Source: Rhizodiscina lignyota (Eukaryota > Ascomycota > Dothideomycetes > Aulographales > Rhizodiscinaceae). Taken from it: 64,000 bases of DNA. Each line of letters starts with the position of its first letter. Positions within the stretch are counted from its first letter, which is position 1. The notes beneath the pieces are model-generated. The model was not told the DNA's origin, ran no database searches, and saw only the letters and a program-made list of their open reading frames with translations. The stretch lies in assembly GCA_010015805.1 (NCBI GenBank), contig ML978146.1:1-64000 (forward strand), written 5' to 3'. Made by a program: the position numbers and the translations under genes. Below are positions 1 to 12,028 of the stretch, in pieces.

Positions 1-360
1 GGGGGCGGAGCGGATATGCTCTTATTAAGATATGGGAACTGTTTTTGCGCTGAAGCTACACTTAAAATGGGCAAGTCCAAACCGGTGCGATAACTCACAT
101 GTCTTGATGGGAAAGAGGAACTTTAAAGTTTGGTCTGATTGATTGCGGAAACGTTCTGTATTGAATTGCTCAACGAAGCCCCGCATTTTCATAGTCCACA
201 GAAATCCACTCAGCATTGTGCCATTGCAGTTCGTCGTCATCAGCAGCTCATCAAATGTCATCATCCAATCAATCTCATGGCTTGCAAGTTGCCTCGTCCA
301 CAAACGCTACCCAAGAATCTCGAGAGCACGAAGTCACTCCAGAAGCGCTCTCATTGCCCT

Positions 361-751
361 CTATTTGCCGTCGCGGGAGTAGCTCGAGTATCCAGAACCG
401 CTATTGTAGTAGGTGCTACCATTCGGGTTGGAGTAGTAGTAGCTTCCATTCCTACAAAGCCAGTCAGTAAGTCATATCGTCAGACACACCATACGGGATG
501 GACACTCACGAGTTGGAGTAGTGGTACGAGTTCGAGTTGCTGGCGGAAGAGCCGTAGTCGCGAGAGCAGTAGTGGTTGCCCTTGAAGGAATACATTAGCG
601 AAAGGCTGAAGATAGATTGGGAGGAAACTGAGTTAGAGGTGTTTAAATGGGTGCTCACCTGGCTGTTCGTGCCGCTGCTAGTGACGGTGTAGCTGCCGCC
701 AGAGCCAGAGCCAGAGCCAGAGCCTGACGAGGAAGAGGAACCTTTAGTCAT
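361..751 (-). CDS. Small Ser/Gly/Tyr-rich conserved fungal protein (84 aa, 3 exons)
   Basis: Three exons, 751-659, 580-510 and 451-361, join in frame with GT...AG introns (donors GTGAGC and GTGAGT) and give 84 residues. The start is the ATG at 751; upstream in-frame sequence looks like UTR. The protein opens MTKGSSSS, has a Gly-Ser dipeptide run, then TVTSSGTNSQ, then NHYCSRDYGS and repeated Tyr/Ser/Asn words (YYYSNPNGS, TYYNSGSG), ending SRDGK. I recall small proteins with this layout as common in filamentous ascomycetes, with no known function. No signal peptide or membrane segment is seen, so it is probably intracellular and disordered. Perfect phase closure over two introns and the low-complexity but ordered composition support a real gene. 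Confidence 0.8.
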
Positions 752-1648
752 TTTGAAGTCTGAATGGATTCGTTTGACGAACTTCGAATTTGGTAGAAGG
801 TGTTCGAATAGAAAGAAGAGAAGAAAAGAAGAGAGCACGGGGAAGCAGTAAGATAAGGGCTGCGGAGTGTGTTTCGCAGGACGGGAGCTACTCCTAGAAC
901 AGAAAAGTGCGTGTCTGAACCGATGACATCGAGAGCCGCGGAGGACGAACATTAGGAGATGACTGAGACGGAAGAGTGCAGCGCGGAATGAGGAATGTCA
1001 TGTCGATGGATATTGGAGGGAAGCATGGCGTCTGCAATAGTTACCCAATTCGTACTATGATCTGCGTTGGACTGCGAAGTCCGACCAATGGCATTACAGT
1101 CACGACCCCTTTCGGGATGGGCGTGTTTGATTCGACGGGAGCGTATTCAACTTTTCATATCGATCATTGTCGCCGTCAAGTCGCAGAGTCCAAGAATACT
1201 GATGGCCTACCCACTTCCAGGAATATCCTCTTGATTCAACTATCCGTTCTCATCAATCGTATACACATGAGCTCACTGCGCTAAGCTGACATTAACAATT
1301 GGGGGCAGAGGCTTGCACCAGCCATCTCTCCAAGGAGCAGGTACTTGCGTTCTCCAATCAGATTAAAAGAAGGCTTCATCGCGTGCGGGTAATCTGTAAA
1401 TAGGAGGAGAAGAGGGAAACGAAGAGAGTTTTGAGGCCGTCAGTGCAATACCGCCATTTCGCATGCGCCAAGCCGATGAGGAATCGAAAGAGTAACGAAA
1501 ACAGGAAAGGGAGGCTCAGACGCCACGGAGAGGTTCTTCTTTTGTCTGCCCCCAGCAAGCCAAACCCATCCGCCCCTCCGATGCAAGAAAAACCTAGAAA
1601 TAACGCTTCGGCTCGCTTTTGTTGAAAAGAATTCTGTACAAGGACCGC
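752..1648. other. Intergenic, no supported gene
   Basis: This lies between the small Ser/Gly/Tyr-rich gene and the PBS2 3' end. Only short ORFs without family resemblance occur here. It should hold the promoter of the small minus-strand gene and the 3' UTR of PBS2. Confidence 0.5.
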
Positions 1649-3868
1649 TCACTCCTCAGCAGGCACGACCTCTACATGCTCCGCCTCCGCCGCATCCGTG
1701 GCTTGCGCAAAAACCGCGGCCTCCCCTTTCGAAGTCTTTTCAAGGTCAGGGGATGAAACCATATCCAGCGGCGCAGCATGCAGCGCCGGCTTCGCACTCT
1801 TGCCCATCTTCCCGCTGCGTCGCCTCTCAATTGCTGTTTTGACCCAGTCGGCGATTTCCTTGTCGACGACGCCGCTGGGCATCTCTTCGAACGTGGCGGC
1901 CGAGACGGAGCCATCGGACTCAGTGGATGGGGTTATGCTATCCTCGTCCTCCTCTATGATCGGGGAGGGCTTCAGCAGCGGGGCGAGCCAGGCATGCTGG
2001 AGAAGCATGGCGTAGGTGGGGCGTAGCTTGGGGATTTTGTTCAGGCAGCCGGAGACGAAATTGCGCGCCGCTTCTGAGTAATGTTCCGTTGGTAGATCTG
2101 GAGGTTCACCGTCGACGATTGCCTTTCATATTATCAGCTGATTTACTTTAACAATGTAGGAATGAAGGAATAGGGGACTGACGCTAAGTTGTGAGAAGAT
2201 GTTGTTGTAAGTCTCTGGAGGGTATGGATATCTTCCCATTGCGCACTCGATGATCGTTAGACCCAAGGACCAGATGTCGCTCTGCACGCTGTACGTGCCG
2301 CCGACTGCAGTTGCGCCTGCTTGCGCCATGCCACCAGAACTGATGCGCTCTGGTGCCATGTAACTTTGGCAGCCGATGTTCGTCTTCGCTATGCTTGCCA
2401 CTAGGTTTCCGGAGACGCCAAAATCGCAGATTTTGACTTGACCCCTGCTATTCACGAGAATATTTGTGGGCTTGACGTCTCGATGTATGATGTTGTGTTC
2501 GTCCTTCAGCGACTTCAGACCCAATACTGTGGAGAGTGTAATCTTTCGAAGGACGCCTTCTGGCACACCGTCGCCATAAAGTTTGTCAACGGAACCGCCG
2601 TCCATGAATTCCATGCAGATGTACACAGCTCCTTCTTGGAAGAATGCGCCGTAGAAGTCGATTATGTAAGGGCTGGCGCATCGATGGAGGATGTCTAGCT
2701 CCATTATGATGGCGGCAAACTTCGCTTCGTCGAGCTCTAACCTGATCTCCTTCATGGCCATGATGACACCTGAGGTGCCATCGGTGGTCTTCGCTGTTGG
2801 ACTGGAGTCCCTGCCTTCATCTGCAGGAAAGCTCGGAGATTGCTGAACATGCGTAGTTGATGGATGTGCCTTGTTGCCTGCTAGCCCAAGGCCTGGTCGA
2901 CGGACCTTGGGTCTGCTATGTCTAACCTTGTATACAGTACCGTAGTTGCCTTTGCCCAGCTCATCAAGAGTGTCGACTTCGTCCAGCGAAATGCTAAAGC
3001 TCGTACCGCCTGCAAACTTCACTCCATGCGAGTCCAAAATGGCTTTTCCTTTGAACTTGAGACTGCCCGTCTTTGTATCGAGATACTCCGCATATTTGTC
3101 CAGCGCAGTTTCTTGCTTCTTCGGCGGCGCTCCGGGGCCTGCTGCTGCATCGGTAGGACCAGCGTTCATTTGCGACAAGGTGAAGCCCGGCTTCTTCCTC
3201 CCGCCTGCAGGAGGAGCGTTGGCCTGAGGTGATGATCCAGGCAGACCGCCAGGTAGTTTCAATCCCCTCTTCTCTGCCAGTGACAATTTCTGGCCAACAG
3301 CTGCATGCGGAACTTCTGGCGCCGAAGCCACATGAGAAATGTGCGGCTTTGCCATGCCATTGGGAAGTTTGAAGTTTGCTGGGACACCTCCAACGCCCAT
3401 TCCGCCTGATCCAGTAATTGGACTTGCAGGAACAAATCCACCAGCCGCACCACCTGGTGCTTGTCCCGTAGCATTATGTACAGAGCCCATGGAGGGTGGT
3501 TGCGATCTGGAAGGCATGGGGGGAGCGCCTTGACGGCCCAAGCGGAAGTTCTTCAGCCTCTCTTGTATGTCCAGTGGCGCATTGACACCGCCTCTACTCG
3601 AGAACGATGGTACTGGCGCAGGTCGCCGGGCAGCATTCAGATTCCCAAGTGGAGTGGAGGAGGGAGTCATGCCTGCGGTGGTGGCGCTCTCGGAAGAGGA
3701 TCGAGAATTGAGCCGCGGAGGGTCGAGAGCTGTGATGGGCGATGTGGTGGACATGTTGGAAGGATTGGAGGGGGAACTCGGAGCAGGGAGGGAGGGAGAG
3801 GAAGGGCGTTCTGCGGATGTATTATCTATCGCGCGCGTCGTGTCTGGCGGCGGAGTCGTCGTACTCAT
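1649..3868 (-). CDS. PBS2: HOG-pathway MAP kinase kinase, Pbs2 ortholog (719 aa)
   Basis: A dual-specificity kinase that activates the Hog1 MAPK in osmotic stress. Exon 1 is 3868-2183 and exon 2 is 2122-1649; the 60-nt intron falls just after NNIFSQLS and the frame resumes AIVDGEPPDLP. The first 300 residues are Pro/Ser-rich and disordered, as in Pbs2 regulatory regions. The kinase domain starts about residue 302: Gly loop GKGNYG (305-310), catalytic Lys373 in AMKEI, HRDVKPTN (Asp464), DFG (482-484), and activation-loop Ser492 and Thr496 in SIAKTNIG, the pair phosphorylated by MAPKKKs. The block CMEFMDGGSVDKLYG is typical of Pbs2/MKK3-6 enzymes. An insert of about 45 residues between the Gly loop and the Lys strand is also usual in fungal Pbs2. 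All catalytic residues are present and the gene looks intact. Confidence 0.95.
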
Positions 3869-5150
3869 AACGGCCTCTGGGTGATCAGTCAGGATAGCGT
3901 TAGATGCAGCCAGCTGACTAGTCTTCCAAGGTTTCCAGGGTGGAGCAGAGCTTCTTGAGAAGGGGATGAGCGGAAACGATGTGTGAGCTCGTGAACTTGA
4001 AGGAAAGGACGCTCGAAGGGAGGAGCTGAGGACGGGAGAGAGGATAGGGAGGCTTGTTTTTGGGTGTTGCAGTAGGGAGGAATCGATATGCGATCTGCGC
4101 GAATGAGGGCCCCTCCGTCAGTGGCGGTGCGGATCGAGTGTCAAGCGGACAGTGGCCGGAGCTCACGGTGGGCAGTCCAGACTTTGCAGACTCGACTCGC
4201 TACCACGGCATATCCCAAAGTTCTGCAGCCGATGTTGGAAGTTCCGAGGCAGGCTATTCCATTGCGAGCAAAGAAAACGCGTGGGACTGCTGGGTTCGGA
4301 GGTGCTCCGAGGACTTTCTTTCGTCGCTGCGGCGTCACCGTACGGCTGCAGTGGGGCGCAGCAGTTCGTGCAGGCACGGACTGATTGGACGTTGAGCAGT
4401 AAACAATGGAGCTCGTGTGTAGGAGCGAAAAGAGGTTGTGAGAACAACGCGATGATGTCGTCGTGCGAGGGTCGTGCTGGGGAGAAGTTGGAAGTGGTCG
4501 AAGCGAACAAGTTGGCGTCTGGCGCATTTCTTGATGCCCATCGCCCTCACGATCGACGATTATGGCTGCATCGAAAAGCCGCCTTGGACGTGTGCGCTAG
4601 CCCGAAGCAGCCTTTGGTTTCATTCATTACGGCGCCGCATGCATGTGAAGCCCTCCTACTGCCATATCACGCGCAGGAGCAGAACGCCTCCGAGCAGACC
4701 GAGTAGAGCTTTAATGTTTTGCTCCTGGCAGTTCAATAGTGTGAGAGTGACCTGATGCTCCTGTCTCTCGCACGACAGCAGAAATCCCATAGTTCAGTCC
4801 TTCCACTGCCGCTCTGCACTCTGATAGCGAATAGCGAGCATTAGTAAGACTGCGTAACGTACCAGCCCGCCAACGTGGGCAGCTTCCAGCCAAACAGGAC
4901 TTATCGCTGGTACACGCGTAAAAGCAACGACGTATCTTCCCCTCCCACCTAGCAGACTCTGTCCATATCTTCATGAGAATGGGCTGTATACCTCAGGCGA
5001 CGAGGTAGACGGCCTCTGCTGGTCGTGTCCTCACTCACCCTAATCTAACGTCACATCCAAGCTCCTCTGCCAGCGCACGCCTGGTCGCCGCCCCGAATTC
5101 GACGTCGTACACAGCCCAGTTGTGACTCTCAACGGCCATCTACGTTCAAG
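3869..5150. promoter_or_regulatory. Long divergent promoter between PBS2 and the AEC transporter
   Basis: 1.28 kb without a supported gene separates two divergent starts. The PBS2 side (about 3900-4080) is pyrimidine-rich on the minus strand, as in many fungal leaders. Open frames on both strands at 4140-4710 overlap one another and show no family features, so I treat them as chance. Confidence 0.45.
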
Positions 5151-7046
5151 ATGCCTTGGTCCATAACTCCTTCACCCCTCCGCGTCGCAAGGCTCGCTCG
5201 CGACGTCGTGCAAGATCCAATGCTGGCTACCGAAACTGCGTCACCCTTCATACTTTCGGCGGCTATGGATGCCCTCAAGAATGCAGGTGACGGACCACAC
5301 TCGTCACACCCGGACTTTGGCCATCTCTGTCTCCTTGTCTTTGAAGCTGTTCTGGAAGTCTGCGTGGTCGCCGCTCCAGGCTATATTCTCGCTCGGCAAG
5401 GCGGATTCTCAGCAGAGCAGCAGTCTTACCTATCAAAGATCAACATCGCTGTCTTCACACCATGCCTCATCTTCAGCAAACTTGCATCGCAGCTTACGGC
5501 GGAGAAGCTCATCGAATTGGCCGTCATCCCTTTCATCTTTGCCGTACAGACATTCGTTTCTTGGGCATGCTCGCAGATCGTGGCGAGACTAATTTTCAAG
5601 TTCGAGAAGCGACCGCGCAATTTTGTCACGGCAATGGCGGTATGTGGATATATAACTCTCTTTCAGGCAGAGAGGCTAATCCGTCCAGGTCTTCGGCAAT
5701 TCCAACTCCCTCCCAATCTCCCTCGTCATCTCCCTCTCCAAAACGCTCTCCGGCCTCCATTGGGATAAAATACCTGGCGATAACGACAATGAGGTGGCAG
5801 CACGTGGCATCTTGTATCTGCTCATTTTCCAGCAGCTGGGTCAGGTCGTTAGATGGAGCTGGGGATACAACGTGCTGTTAGCTCCACCAAAGAACGATCA
5901 CGAGACTCCGCCTCCAGGCTCATATCGGGATGAGGACAGCGATGCCGCATCTGGCCGCCTGGTGGAATTCTCATCGGACGACGAGAGTGATATCGAGCAA
6001 GGAAAGGCCCACAAACATGCAAATGGCAACGGCATGGCGCCGAATGGGGGCCACACGGTCTCGACATCCGTGTCTAATTCTGGAACTCTAACTCCTGGCG
6101 ACATGAGTCCAACAGTTATCCGTGGCGCAGCTCTCGGCACAGACCCATCTCCGAATGGAAACCTTGGCCCTCACCTCAGCGGACAACACGAGGATCCAGA
6201 GGATACGGTCACGTTCAGAAGACATTACAATGAACAGTACCAACAAGAAGAATTCTCATCAGGACCCGCAGGCTGGTGGCAGCGTTTCAGAGCTGCTGTT
6301 TGCAAATGTTGGAACAGAGTTGCATTATTCATCAAGAGCATCGCCGAGAAGCTTTTCTCCTCTCTGCCGAAGCCTGTGCAGAAGTTCCTTTCGGCTTTCA
6401 ATCGATACTTCTCCATTGTCTGGAACAAATTTCTGGACGTAATGAATCCTCCTCTCTGGGCGATGCTGTCGGCTATTATTGTCGCCTCCGTACCTGGTCT
6501 GCAGCACCTCTTCTACACGAAAGGCACCTTCATTAACAACTCTGTCTCGCATGCCATCGGCCAGTCGGGCGGCGTTGCTGTTCCCTTAATCCTATTCGTC
6601 CTAGGAGGAAACCTGGCGCGAAACACACTACCGAAGGCCTCGGACCAAGCGATCGATACCGAAGATCCGAAAGAAGAGCGCAATGTTCTCATTGCGGCTC
6701 TTGTGAGCCGAATGCTCCTCCCTACAATATTCATGGCGCCCCTCTTAGCTCTCACGGCGAAGTACGTGCCTGTTTCCATCTTGGACGATCCAATTTTCGT
6801 GATTGTCTGCTTCCTCCTGACCGGCGCTCCGTCGGCGTTGCAGCTCGCACAGATCTGCCAGGTGAATGGCGTGTACATGGGAGCGATGAGCAGGCTGCTC
6901 TTCCAGAGCTACGTTGTCTGGTACGTTCACAGCATTTGCTTTTTGGTGGTCGCTTCGCTAACCCGCATTTCAGGATCCTTCCGAGCACACTCATCCTTGT
7001 CATGCTCGCGCTAGAAACAGTCGAGTGGGCAACAGGGCAGTACTAA
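5151..7046 (+). CDS. Auxin-efflux-carrier (AEC/PIN-like) family membrane transporter (597 aa)
   Basis: Exons 5151-5639, 5689-6920 and 6974-7046 join in frame with GTATGT and GTACGT donors. The N-terminal half has a membrane block (LLVFEAVLEVCVVAAPGYIL, then NIAVFTPCLIFSKLASQL), and exon 2 opens VFGNSNSLPISL, the conserved fungal AEC signature. A hydrophilic cytosolic loop of about 230 residues follows, then a second membrane bundle (PLWAMLSAIIVASVPGLQ, VPLILFVLGGNLARNT, MLLPTIFMAPLLAL, FLLTGAPSALQLAQICQVNG) and the final helix WILPSTLILVMLALETVEW from exon 3. This matches the ECM3/YNL095C group, placed in internal membranes in yeast; the substrate is unknown. The start at 5151 has a good context (CAAGATG), but an ATG at 5265, just before the conserved region, is an alternative. 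Confidence 0.88.
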
Positions 7047-7687
7047 AGTCGATCTTTGAGCAACGAGTTTCCTTGCACGTGCTTCGGTCTGTACAAATAA
7101 TGGCGTCGCTGGGCATGGCGGAGCGCGTGGCGCGGGTAAATGTGGGCTAGGGCAAGGGAGGACTAGGCTGTCGGCGGACGATCGATCGATCGCCACACAT
7201 TCAAATCCATGTACCAAAAGTGTGATGATAACGTAGCCCTGCAAATGTACAAATAATCCCAATGCAAAGCCAGGTCATCGCCAGTGCAAGTGAAAAGACG
7301 GTGAAAAGCGTTCGTAATACGACAGCCTGTCGCGGGTGGTTGCTGCAAGCATGTGCGCCTGCACGCGACCAAGGCCCGGTTTTGCGCGGGCGAGCAAAAG
7401 TTGGCCACTCGAGACCGCACACTGATATCACTTCGCCTTCCCACCTTATCAGCCCTACACTCTACTTAACACGCCGAAAGAGCTTGGGACGTGGTCAATC
7501 GGGCACGCACTCGACCGAACCGCCCTGATATCTCTCGCCGGCGCCGACTTCGCGCCGCTGCACACCTATCTCCATATTCCGCTCTCGTTGTACAGCCTCC
7601 ACGCTCCTCCCCACGCAATCATCATCTGCACGCGACCACCTTCCGCTATCCCCACGTCAGATACCAGATTCATCGAGTACGCACAGC
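7047..7687. promoter_or_regulatory. Intergenic region upstream of choline kinase
   Basis: Holds the AEC 3' UTR and the choline kinase promoter. A (CGAT)n-like word, cgatcgatcgatcg, lies near 7178. No gene or RNA recognised. Confidence 0.4.
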
Positions 7688-10600
7688 ATGGCCGAGAATG
7701 TCCTTCCAATCAAGCCTCCGGACCGGGCCGGCATCCTAACTTCGCGAGGTGGAGATGGTGGAGAGGGTGGTGATGTTCAATCACCTCGGACTGGAGGAAC
7801 GAAAGGTATGTGGGGGTTTCTGTTGCTCAAACTTGGCCTTGCGTCCGCTGTCCCAAAGACGATTCGAGTCTGGGCTCCACAGAAATTCGCTGTCTATTTA
7901 ATGGGCCGCTTCTAAGTCTTACTTCTGACTCTTTCAACTGATTTTGCTTCCGGTCCTTTCATATTTCGACATCTACTCAGACTTGAGTTTATGCTGCTGC
8001 CTATTCACACCTCCTTCCAACCACCATGATGATGTCCCTTCAGACTCCGACTCACTCTCCCATTCATCATCCCTTCCCATGGGACAGGTTTAACTTCGTC
8101 ATCCCTTCTATTGATCCAACGCCTAACAACTCTCCAGCCGTCTCCATCGTCGAGCCAGAAGGCATATCCCCCATGATGCTCGGCGAGACCAAGTACATCG
8201 CTGATGACTTCAACCTTGATCGTTCTGTGCCCAAGCAGCACCGCGCCAAAGTCGCCAGCAAGCTGAAGGGGCGCAAGTCCATCGAGCGTATGACTAGTCC
8301 GCGCCTCACGGCACAGCGGTCATTGGAGAGTCCGCGGCTGACGAAACAGGAGCTTACCGCGTCTCCGGGAATGCTTCCCAGCTACCCGCAGAGCAGCTAC
8401 CCGCAGAGTTCTGGCCGAAGCGATGTCAGCGTGAGCACGTCCAGAAGCAGGCAGTACAGTGCGGGGCGGGAGTTGCATGCCCAGATCAGCGCGTGGTTGG
8501 AGCATGAGAAGCAGCGGAGAGCGGAGGCGAAGGCGAAGAAAGAAGAGACAACTGCTCCATTTAAGCCCTCTGATATCCTTGCAAAGAAAACTGATGCCTC
8601 TCCCAAGCTTACCACAGATGAAGCTCGCGGTAACAGATCTCGACGTGCGTCTGGTGCATCCGAGTCGCATGATGCTCTGGAGGAACTTCAGGATATTCTG
8701 GGCCGATATATGACCCTGGAAGCGCAGGAGTCGTTTCATGGCTTCAGAGGTTCGAGAGGTCCGAGTCGGAGATCATCCGTGAAGAAATTGCGGAGACAGT
8801 CTACTGCTTATTCCTCAGATACAGACTATTTTGATGGGGAGCCAATCATTCCCAGCTGCGACGCATGGCTCGACAATAGCAAGACCCTCGCCTATTCCGG
8901 CGGCACTACTGAAGCACCAAGCGACTCACCGAACCTCACCAGGAGATCCAAGGAAAAGCAAGCCTGGACCACGTTCAAGTACGAGATTGTTCGGCTTACG
9001 CACACTCTCCGTCTCAAAGGATGGCGCCGCGTCTCAATGGAACACAGCCACGAGATTGAAGTCGAACGCCTCAGCGGTGCTCTCACAAACGCAGTCTACG
9101 TGGTTTCACCGCCAAAGGATATGTCGCATCATACGTCGAAAGTTGAAGTAGACAAAGACTCTGGCGCTACCTCCCAGCCCAAGGAAAAAGTCGAAAGCAC
9201 CCATCGCCGACCTCCACCAAAACTGCTGCTTCGCATCTACGGGCCGCAAGTGGATCACCTCATCGACCGCGTCAGCGAACTTGCTATTCTCCGCCGTTTG
9301 GGCCGCAAGAATATTGGTCCGCGGCTCTTGGGCACTTTTACGAATGGCCGCTTCGAGCAGTTTCTGGATTCAAAAACGCTGAAACCAAATGATTTGAGAG
9401 TTCCGGAGACGAGTCGCCAGATCGCGAAGCGTATGAAAGAGCTGCATGAGGGAATTGATTTGACGGATGAAGAGAGGCAAGGTGGCCCGTTTGTTTGGAA
9501 GAATTGGGATAAGTGGCTTGAGAGATGTGAGGTGGTTGTTAAGTGGGTGGATGGACAGCAAGCGCTCGCGAGGGAGAGGAGACCGAGTTTGGTGAGGAGA
9601 GGCAGTCAAATCGGTGATGAGCTGGTTTGCGGCGTTGAGTGGGATGTCTTCCGGCAGACTGTGGAAAAGTACAAGCGCTGGTTGGAGGAGAAGTACGGTG
9701 GGAAAGAGAAGTTGAAGGAGCGTTTGGTCTTTGCGCACAACGACGTAAGAATAAATTCTCATCTCCAGTCACTCTTCCGGCTTAATTCAAATCAAAAACT
9801 AACAAATTGTGCAGACTCAATACGGAAACATCCTCCGTCTTCAGCCTCCCGGCGACTCCCCCCTCCTGAAGCCCTCAAACCAGCACAAACAGCTCGTCGT
9901 TATCGACTTCGAGTACGCAAACGCCAACACTCCCGGTCTCGAATTTGCCAACCACTTCACGGAATGGTGCTACGATTACCACGACAAACTCGCGCCCTTC
10001 GCGTGCAGCACGGCCCGCTACCCGACGCCTGAAGAGCAGTACCGTTTCGTGAAAGCGTATGTTTTGCATCGGCCGAGCTTCTTGCCGGTGAAGAGCGACA
10101 CTCCCGCGAGTACCCCCGGGCTTGAACCTAGGAAGGTAGGGAGCGAAGCCAAGCTGGGGCAGAGTTTTAGTATGGGCAGTACGAGTAGTCTTGCGGGTTT
10201 CATGCTCGATGCTCGGACGCCGGGAGCGACGCCCGGCGCGCTAGGCCCAGATCTGGAAAAAATCGCAGAAGAAGAGGAGAAAAGAGTAGAGAAGGAGGTG
10301 AAGAAGCTGCTGAAGGAGACGAAGATGTGGCGCCTCGCCAACTCGGCGATGTGGGTTGCCTGGGGCATCGTGCAGGCCAAAGTTGAGGGAATGCCCGAGG
10401 ACGACCCCGCCTCTGCTGTGAATGGTGAGACTGAACACACGAATGGCGGAGCAATGGTGCCGAATTCCGATCCGCTGAGCCCGGAAGCGAAAGACATGGT
10501 GAACGATCTGAAGGACAAGAGGCCTGATGAGATGCGTTCCGACGAGGCGGAGGACGGCGACGAGGATGAATTTGACTATCTGGCCTATGCACATGAACGG

Positions 10601-10699
10601 GCATTGTTCTTCTGGGGCGATGCGATTCAGGCGGGCCTTGTGAAGGAGGAGCAGTTGCCGGAGGCGTTGAGGAGGAAGGTTAAGGCCGTGGAGTATTAG
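7688..10699 (+). CDS. Choline/ethanolamine kinase (869 aa)
   Basis: Phosphorylates choline (and probably ethanolamine) with ATP, the first step of the Kennedy pathway. Exons 7688-7805, 8138-9744 and 9815-10699 close in frame. The long first intron (332 nt) is unusual here but both ends are good (GTATGT; CTCTCCAG). The N-terminal 300 residues are Ser/Arg-rich and disordered. About residues 316-360 match the fungal choline kinase N-terminal domain (TFKYEIVRLTHTLRLKGWRR). The kinase core has LLLRIYGPQ, Brenner's motif AHNDTQYGN (His573, Asp575, Asn580) across the exon 2/3 junction, and the metal-binding DFEYA (606-610). A Gly/Asp/Glu-rich stretch lengthens the C-terminus (GDEDEFDY near the end). 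It is larger than yeast Cki1 because of these disordered parts. All key residues are present. Confidence 0.93.
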
Positions 10700-11099
10700 C
10701 TTTGCTTATGGGTGCTCTGTTTACGAGGTTTACGAGGGTTTTACGGGATTTGCGTGGATGTCTGAAGAAATTGCTACATTTCGCTTTTCGGGTCAGGGTG
10801 CTTCAACGACAGTTTCTGGGGAGGGTAAATCGCGACGAGGATACATGACCAATGCTCGGATGGTTGTCTGGACTAGTTTTTAGGTAGCGGGTTTCAACAC
10901 ATCGGTGGACTTTAAATTGTGAGCGTAACAGCGATAGTTCAATGCGTTTAATTAAACAGGAATATCTCTCTAGACAGCCTACCGTGGTACAGAATCTGCG
11001 TATCCGCCTTGCCATGGCTTGGGTGTCACAGTGGGTATCGTGCGCTTTTTGTAGGTTTCGTACGTCATAACTTCTCTGATCTCGGGGTCGCACAAGATT

Positions 11100-11900
11100 A
11101 TGACTATTGATTCTATTAATATTGGGATCTCTTATGCAGCATCAGACAGCTCTTACCGTCCCATGAGCCGTTCTTAAGCTTCGTCGACCAAACGGAACAC
11201 TTTCGCCTTGCTAGGTAGTGGGAGTAAAGAAAAGAAAAATTGACGATATTCTAGATTATGAGAGGACGAATTAGAATTAGTATAGGTTTCTTATCTAGAA
11301 CATGCTGAACTATAGCTTACACTGGCCTATAATTAAATCCTTAAATAGCCTCTAGCTACTGAAAACCTAAGTCTGCCTACTTTGTAGAAGCTTACCATTA
11401 CACGTATAGATACGTGCATTATTAAATTTATATTAGGAGGTAGCGCTGCTCGTGTCTTTAAGCACCTATAAAAACCTAGGGAACGTGTAGCGGGTAGGGA
11501 AAGTAGGTAGAGAGTAGCTATTATATCTATTTTTATAATTTTAACTCTAAAGTATATCTTTTACATTAATATCATAACTACGTCTAACGCCTAATAATAG
11601 TTCTCTCTTTACTCTATAGATCTTTCCTATAATATAAATAAAGATGGATACGTATACTATAAGTACTCTACCTTAGTTATTAAATAGCCTAGTAGATTGT
11701 CAGTTATCTAAGGATAAGAGAAAAATATAAACTTAAATATATAGGTGGGGGCCTGGATAGGAAGTACACAGTGCGAGATAAAGTAATAAATCCTAACCAT
11801 TTCACAAGGCGAAGTTAACAAGGCTGAGGCATGCATCATACCAAATATAATGCCAAAATGATTAATTGGCTATGCCTCCTGTTCGACGTAAGTTTAATTA
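11100..11900. repeat. AT-rich, TpA-rich degenerate tract (left edge of accessory island)
   Basis: Base composition changes sharply after the choline kinase 3' region. The tract is full of TA, TTA and ATA words with no coding potential. This is what repeat-induced point mutation leaves behind in ascomycetes, though I infer that from composition only. It contains a 38-bp segment (11352-11389) found inverted at 16422-16459. Confidence 0.6.
11352..11389 (-). repeat. Dispersed 38-bp repeat, copy A (inverted to copy B at 16422-16459)
   Basis: The reverse complement of this segment matches 16422-16459 at 35 of 38 positions by eye; two of the three differences are C/T. The shared core is aaagtaggcagacttagg. 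The copies face each other across the MFS/isochorismatase-like/Zn2Cys6 unit. A shorter related word, gctagaggctattcaaagg, lies at 22900-22918. Confidence 0.8.
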
Positions 11901-12028
11901 ATTTGCAAACTTATTAATAAAATATATACAGCGAAATATCATTGACTGGCTTGCGGACCTGCAGTGCGCAAAGTGGATGCGCTGACCTTCATTGCTTTTC
12001 AGCGTTGGGTTGATACACCTCGCACCGG

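Noticed and set aside
976-1284. Plus-strand frame of 102 codons
   Set aside because: No resemblance to a family, and located in the likely promoter of the small minus-strand gene.
3461-3958. Plus-strand frame of 165 codons over the PBS2 N-terminus
   Set aside because: Antisense shadow of the GC-rich Pro/Ser-coding exon.
4141-4706. Several frames of 115-184 codons on both strands between PBS2 and the AEC gene
   Set aside because: Mutually overlapping, no conserved motif and no splice logic.
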